Assembly: GCA_947044365.1 (NCBI GenBank)
Contig: OX345636.1
Coordinates: 50,586,746 to 50,650,745, forward strand
Direction: 5' to 3'
From: Petrosia ficiformis
Taxonomy: Eukaryota; Porifera; Demospongiae; Haplosclerida; Petrosiidae
DNA: 64,000 nt
Both the position numbers and the translations under genes were made by a program. Below, in pieces: positions 58,010 through 64,000 of this stretch (position 1 is its first letter; each line of letters opens with the position of its first letter). The notes under the pieces were generated by a model. It did not search any database, had not been told where the DNA came from, and was given only the letters and a program-made list of their open reading frames with translations.

Positions 58010-59772
58010 TTATGTACAATAAGGACAAAATCTTTCTTTGCCATTGTTTTCAGGGATGCATTTCAAAATACAGTCATCATGAAGCCACCGTGTACATTCA
58101 CACTGCACCCATTCTATGCCAATCCCAAGTTCAACATCTTCCTCAAAGTCTTGAAAGCATACACAGCACTTATCACCTGAAATATCATCATCCTGCAATC
58201 GGGCACTCTTTGGATTGGTACAAATACGTGTGCTCTTATAGGGTTGTACTACATTGTGTGCAGAGCCTCCATCTTCTTGGCATTCAATTGACTTAGCTCT
58301 TTTCCTTTTTTTCTCTAATTCCTTGCGTGCATTTTCATCTGCTTCCCTCTTGCTCTCAATTCATTTCTCTATGCCCTTTCTTCAGCCTTCTTTGCAATCT
58401 CCTCTTGTTTTTTTTAATCTTCTCTCTCTTTCTTCTTTCTCTCCTTTTCTTCTTGTTCGAGTTTTTTTTTTCATTTCTTTATCCTTTATGATAGCAAGAC
58501 ATTCCACACTTGTCAGCACTCTAGCCCCAGTGATGCCACGATTCTTAGATGAAGCAACAGGTGGCTTAGTCTTGCTTGCATCAGGTAACTGTAAATACTT
58601 TGTCAAAGGACTGACTTTCATTGTCTTGTGAATTTTACGAAGGAGTTGAAGCAACTTGTGACTTTTGTGAAGGAGTCGAATGTAATGAGTTTGTTACAGT
58701 TTCTGTGGTAATCAAGTCTGGAGGAATAATATCAGAATCAGACACAATCACATCCACAGCAAAGGAGCTTGATAGAGTTAAAGATTACAAGGTGGAGAAC
58801 AAGATTGAGATACTGGAGGGGAAGAGCCATAATAGATAGCTAATTTATACACATAAATAGTGCTATAGCTTTAGTTAATTAATATGTGCTTACTACTAAT
58901 TAAAAATGGCTTAGCTAGCTAGTTTTAGTTAACTTATTACTAAAAAGGGGTTTTAAATAGTTGCAATTATTTGAAATTATCATGTTATTAAGTCTGCAAT
59001 ACATACAACATGATAAACAGTATTTATGATATCAAAAGGAGTTTTACTTATATATATATATATATATACACTGTATATGTAGCCAGCTACCTGGTGAAGA
59101 TAAAGGTTGATAGTTTGTCACTTGGAGGGTTAAGTCAAAGGATAATCTGGTAGGTTGAAGTGATGACACATGGTCAGAAAGTGGAATTGGATTGAGAAGA
59201 GAGACACTGGTGAACTCATTAAGAAAAGACATTGGATAATCCGAATGATCAGATGGAGCTGCTTCTGGATGGTTAAGTCGTAGCCCAGCAACTAAATTAG
59301 GAGATTGGGGAACAAGAGGCATACCATTTTCATCCATAATGTAAATCTGTTCAGGGTTGTTTAGTAACTCATGCTTGCGTAAAGTATCTTCCAGAAGGTT
59401 GTAGTACTGTTCAATTGTCTCTTTATTTGTACAATCCATACATACATGTGCTGTTCAATCACCACCTCTAAGTGATAAGGATGGTTGCTATTTCTTAAAA
59501 TTCCACCACCAACCATCTGATACACTATTAGATCCACGAAAAAGTTCCTTTTTTTGTGCCACTTTCTCTACAATAGACTTCACTTCGTTTCTTGTTCTCC
59601 CATATCCAATTTTGGCAGACTGTATTAAGTGGTCAGCAAGGTCACAATCTTCTTTTGCACTCAAATAAGGTTTTGCCCCAGGTTTAGTACCATGAATAAC
59701 CTTGCCACTAAAACGGTCTTTAAGTGTAGTAGGCGGCACACAATGCAACAATGCCGCTTTGTTTATTGACAT
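58010..59772 (-). pseudogene. pogo-like transposase with C-terminal PHD-type finger, broken
   Basis: The N-terminus (from 59772) is MSINKAALLHCVPPTTLKDR, KPGAKPYLSAKEDCDLADHL (psq HTH plus CENPB-like). In-frame TAG and TGA follow, then a shift, then EQIYIMDENGMPLVPQSPNL with the first DDE_1 Asp. The sequence jumps to LRLNHPEAAPSDHSDY, which lies after the catalytic core in relatives, so the remaining acidic residues are deleted. A Ser/Pro region, STPSQKSQV, VSPLTKYLQLPDASKTK, GARVLTSVECLAIIKDKEMK and a Lys/Arg/Glu coil follow. The end is CCVCFQDFEEDVEL ... WVQCECTRWLHDDCI ... CPYC, a PHD-type zinc finger. Such tails are known in pogo/jerky-like transposases of invertebrates. Confidence 0.8.
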
Positions 59773-62556
59773 GTACCCCTTTTAGCTGCTTCCAATGCTG
59801 CTGTCATGGATATGTCATCCCATTTCTTTTCCACTTACAAGATCTTGAATTGATAGTAATCATAGATGCTGGACAGACTTTGACCTTTTCCATTTTCTAG
59901 GCGGCATTGTAGCTTGCAGAGAAATTTACAATGTCAACATTGGATAGAACCCAGCATATATTTGTGAACTACATTATCAATCTAAGTGTAAATAAATGTA
60001 TGAAATAGGAGACTTACATTACTTTGATCGCTCAATACATGTCAACTGTACACAAACCGTATATTCTTGTAAACAGTCAGGATACTTCATCATTTACTTT
60101 CCCCATAAAACTGGTCAATAATAGTTACTGGTCGATAATCGAGAGCTTACGCTACATGATCATAAAATGACTAAATGCTACGTTGATATTGGTCAAACAA
60201 TGCACACAAGACAAAATTCATTTCTTTGTCATCTAATACAAAAGTCTCTTCACAAACCTTGCATAGCTATTTTCCACAACCACAAGAATCTATTTCACTT
60301 CAGTTCTCTCAATGTCATACCTGCCAAAACATGGTGAAAGTCCCCAAGCACTTTGTAGGACTATATCAAATGCAGTGTTCTCCCTCTTTTGATTGCAACT
60401 GGGACAAACAAAACAAAACAAAACAACCCCACTGCATGTTAGCACCTGCTACACACAAGATATCAGGTTTTACAGCAAGGGAAATGTCTCAGGACATTGA
60501 GATAAGCATAATTAAATCAACATGAAGTGAGCTATAATGTGTTTTCATGTTTTTTCCAATACCACATTCAATAATTTACTACAGACTGCAAGTATATTCA
60601 ACTCTATTGTAACCTGGCCCCTGCCTGCCAGGAAAATATACTGAAGGGCTGCATAGTACAGTTCACACAAATTAATTATGTGGATTGTTGTGTATGGCAA
60701 TATTCATGCATGTTTCAGTCTATTTTATCTTGGACTGATATGCTATGACGTTTTGTTTACATTCATCCAGGACTAAAAAGAATAATACTCAACGATATGG
60801 TACGTTATGAATAATTATTTGTGATTTTTTTTTTTATTTAAAAATGAAATTAGTATGTAATTTCCAAAGTAAAAGCCACCTGAAATGTTTTTCTGCAAGT
60901 TTGGAACTATACAGAGAGGTAGTAATCATGAATTGCATGCTCTGATTGCCATGCATTCAATTCCAAAGTAGTATACAGGAAAAAGACAAAAGGGATGATT
61001 TTTTGAGTATATATATTATAATATATAATTACCATAGTGTGTAGGCAATACATACCTTTGATTTGTATGCCCATAACCCTCCTGCAGACATGTACAGCCA
61101 TTATTTTTCAGTTTACATAAAAGGATCCTTTCTCCAGCTTACTGTGTTACTGCAGATAATTTAAGTGAACTAAGTGTCGTTTTTAGTCAGTCTCCTCCCT
61201 GCGGTCACTTATAAAAACTTCCCTTGCATTATAAGGAAATCTTAATTACAGAAAACGTTTATAATCATCGTGATATAATTCAGATATCTCCCAGACTGGA
61301 GGTGGTTATGAGCATAAAATCCTTGAGATAACTAGTCTTGGGCTTCGTCCTTGACCACATATGTAGTGAGAATTGTGTTGTATGCCCATTACTGTGCACC
61401 TTGGGCAAAGCCTGGATAGTGCTTTGCTGTTTCTTTTTCTGAAGTTTTAGCTCCAGTAGAAGATAAGCTCTTTCATTTTTCAGTATTAACCATACTGTAG
61501 GTACTCTGTTGTAGTTGAAGCTACAACTCGTTAATAGTTATCCAGTGCCATTTCTTTATAATCACTCAATCATTGGGCATATAGCCCTTTGGCATCTTGC
61601 TTATGAATCAGATACAACCTACCTGGGTGCATTATAAGTAATAGTTATAACATGCCCAGGTGGGCTGTATCTGATTTATAAGTATGACGCCTGAGCTCCA
61701 TAGTCCCTAGTGTGGAGTGATTATAAATCAGATACAGCCCAACTGGGTGTGTTATAATTGGTTTATATCACACGTGTAGGTGGTTGTTAAGATAGATTGA
61801 ATGTTGATAGGACACGTTTTACATGATAGCCTAAAAAAAAGCTTAAAGAAAACCTTGTAAAAGGTCGAAACTGAGTAAAACAACGTGATCAGAGGTGGGC
61901 CTATGTTTCCAAGGAGAAAGAAGAGCTTCCAAAGAATACAGTTGTCCCTGTCTATGCTGTTTCTGAGGCAAAGAATCACTGTCATATAAAATCCTTAATA
62001 TTCATTTAAGCAAACTTCCACCTGATCCTATTGTCAAGGACAATGTCTGACTGCAGCCTATTTTGAATGTCCCAGAATACTCAAAGCACCAGGTACACTT
62101 GTTTGGAAGAAATACTTTAGGCAGTATTGTTCAAGATATCTGTAAAGAGGACTTGATTTGGACTAGTAACTATTAATCCAATCAGTCTTTTTGAGTTTAC
62201 TTTATGATACTTCGATATTCTCAACATAGCATTGAGATGCAATACTATTGCACAGGTCAAACCACAGGGAGGATATTGTACAGTTGAAACCATAAGGAGT
62301 GTTTCGGTGGCACCGCAATAATCAAAGCAACCACCTAGTAACTGGATATAAATATTACTTATACTTTATAATTATACATTGTAATTATGTAATTATAGAT
62401 ACACAACGTACGTGTAATTATTTATACCTATGTAATTGTCATCCGCTCCTTGTAAAATTTATTAACACTATTCCAGCATTACAACAGTAGAAGGAAAATA
62501 CAAACATGGATTGAATGTGGACTGATCAAATCAAATTCTTTTTCATATATCCTCAG
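59773..62556. other. Non-coding stretch with a three-arm hairpin repeat
   Basis: 61601-61638 and 61645-61681 are inverted copies (tatgaatcagatacaacc / ggctgtatctgatttata), and 61721-61757 is a third copy in the first orientation. 61300-61420 is a diverged relative of the 55095 hairpin MITE. An open plus frame at 60226-60525 has no recognised domain. No missing exon for the downstream gene was found. Confidence 0.45.
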
Positions 62557-62660
62557 ATAATGTACGATGTCTTGTTGCAGCAGGATTCGAAAAAAATGAA
62601 GCAATTTCAGCTTTGGCAGGAAGTAATAACAATTTAGACGAAGCTCTGGATTTTCTGATG
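62557..62660 (+). CDS. UBA-domain exon
   Basis: The acceptor is catatatcctcag and the donor ATG|GTTTGT; 104 nt read DNVRCLVAAGFEKNEAISAL then AGSNNNLDEALDFLM. The pattern (hydrophobic-xxMGF-like AAGF, A-LAG-NNNL-EALDFL) is a ubiquitin-associated three-helix domain, which binds ubiquitin. The exon needs phase 1 upstream, whereas exon 6 of the J-domain gene ends in phase 2. It therefore joins through an unseen exon or belongs to another gene. A J domain plus UBA would fit a co-chaperone feeding ubiquitinated clients, but that is inference. Confidence 0.7.
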
Positions 62661-63382
62661 GTTTGTAATTTTGATGTCATATGAAAAATTAACATGCAAT
62701 GTTTTCAGGCAATAATGCTCTGTACATATTGATGCTTAAATTGATTAAATTCTTGTAGACATCTGCCCAGAAAGAGCTTAAAAGATGTAGAAGTTGCAAA
62801 TGACCTGATTCTTGATTGAATTGTTTCAGCTGACTGTCTGATCATTTTTTGAAACTATATATGTGATATAGTTATATATGGCTTATAGGAAACAAACATC
62901 TACTATAAAGTTTTGACACTATTATAGTCACCAAATATAATGAAATTTTTGTGGTTTAATTACAATCTTCATGGTAATATAATTATACCCATATGTAATT
63001 AACTTCATTATATTTGGTGCCTGTAACAAGAAGATACTACCAAAGTTTTATGTGAAACAAAGGAAGCAATTGGTGATATTCTTACAGACTGAAGGAGTTG
63101 CAAGTGAAGTCATCTACATCTGCTTATAAATTGCAGATGACTAAATATTGCTGAACAATTGATTCTCACTGAAGCATGCTCTGATTTTGCTGTAGGTAGG
63201 CAGGTGAATGCATTTCTACTTCTGCTTAATTAACCATCACAATCTTGGAAATGTAGATGCAATGCCATATTCACAACCATGTGTCCTTTATAAATAGCAA
63301 CAGATGGTCAGACAGATTTTAATACGCCAGTTGAGTCAAATTTGCCACACCTACATTTCTACGCTCTGGCTCCGGTAGATAG

Positions 63383-63414
<32 letters not shown>

Positions 63415-63425
63415 ATATATATATA

Positions 63426-63463
<38 letters not shown>

Positions 63464-63938
63464 TACTTCTGTGGTTCTTGCAATTCATATTCCATTATTC
63501 TGTAAAAATAGCCATAGTTTGATTGGGGGCATAATCTAGAGTCTCTGAGAGGTTTTTTTGGGGGGTGGAGGGAATTCAACCATAATAGATATCTTCAACT
63601 AAAGTAAACACATGCATGGAGTCTGCCTTGCAGGATCAGCACACATTCTTTTCTCCTTCTATATTGTTGTTATTATTATTGTAAGTCTGTAATACTTTAT
63701 AGATGGATGTAATTTCTTGAAATCAACTATATCCCATCACTCTGTATTAACCTTTGCAAATGATCAAATGTTAGTTAGAGGCTTCTAAAATCTTTAGCTC
63801 ATATGGTCTACTGAATTAGCACCCAGTCAAAGGATGTTACTCTAGAGGGGAATGTGAAATTATGATGAAAGGAAGGGGGAATGCTTAGGCATGCATGTGC
63901 TTTTTTCCCTCTTTATTATTATTATTATTGTTTTACAG
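62661..63938. other. Intron between UBA exon and next exon
   Basis: It contains an inverted pair (ttttgtggtttaattacaat region near 62945), an (atct)n plus (TA)n tract at 63380-63460, and no coding sequence. Confidence 0.55.
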
Positions 63939-63969
63939 AAAAAGGAAGAAAATGCCAATCCACATCCAG
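63939..63969 (+). CDS. 31-nt exon following the UBA exon
   Basis: The acceptor is attgttttacag and the donor CCAG|GTAAAC; it reads KKEENANPHP in phase with the preceding exon (phase 0 in, phase 1 out). The gene continues past the window. It is another 31-nt micro-exon, the same size as two exons of the J-domain gene. Confidence 0.65.
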
Positions 63970-64000
63970 GTAAACCTATTGCTTAGTTCAGGGCTATAAA

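Noticed and set aside
58621..58839. 72-codon plus-strand frame
   Set aside because: Antisense to the Ser/Pro-rich linker of the PHD-tailed pogo-like transposase.

Overview
This window is AT-rich, intron-bearing eukaryotic DNA with low gene density. Splice sites are canonical GT/AG, poly(A) signals are AATAAA, there is no operon structure, and there are many metazoan-type transposable elements (Gypsy LTR elements, pogo-like, THAP/DDE_4, hAT, Crypton-like and TTAA-type elements, MITEs, a tRNA-derived SINE). The palindromic word ACATGTACATGT is scattered everywhere. Together with one 53-bp intron and 31-nt exons, this suggests an invertebrate, most likely a demosponge of Amphimedon type. The species call is inference.

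Layout. 1-7.1 kb: non-coding, with a diverged duplicated segment (46-1130 and 4970-6510), a SINE, a Crypton-like remnant and two minisatellites. 7.1-12.8 kb: two decayed Gypsy-like retroelements tail to tail, with a ~0.9 kb LTR+gag tandem duplication. 12.8-19.5 kb: segmentally duplicated repeats with nested hAT pieces, a 90-bp minisatellite, a spliced BEN-like gene fragment on the minus strand and a Crypton-like recombinase C-terminus on the plus strand. 20.3-24.1 kb: an array in which a conserved cassette and (AC)n tracts alternate with unrelated unique segments. 25.9-30.5 kb: a frameshifted Cys-rich N-terminal exon, a near-perfect 141-bp foldback and a helix-turn-helix transposase remnant. 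31.75-32.26 kb: a small intact single-exon gene with a poly(A) signal. 32.3-35.5 kb: AT palindromes and hairpin MITEs. 36.2-37.8 kb: a THAP/DDE_4 transposase pseudogene interrupted by a MITE.

40.3-64 kb: a J-domain (DnaJ-like) gene whose six visible exons run from 40288 to 47206. About 15 kb of transposons follow (a Gypsy-like element, a Crypton-like fragment, a TA-flanked pogo element, a TTAA-flanked element and a PHD-tailed pogo-like remnant). Two further plus-strand exons (62557-62660, 63939-63969) encode a UBA-like domain. They may be the 3' part of the J-domain gene, but the exon phases show that at least one exon is unseen, or that the UBA exons belong to a separate gene.

The likely functional host genes are few: the J-domain gene, the UBA exons, the small zinc-ribbon gene at 31751 and possibly the BEN-like gene. 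Almost everything else with coding similarity is a broken transposable element, and many of these are nested, so their relative ages can be read from the sequence.
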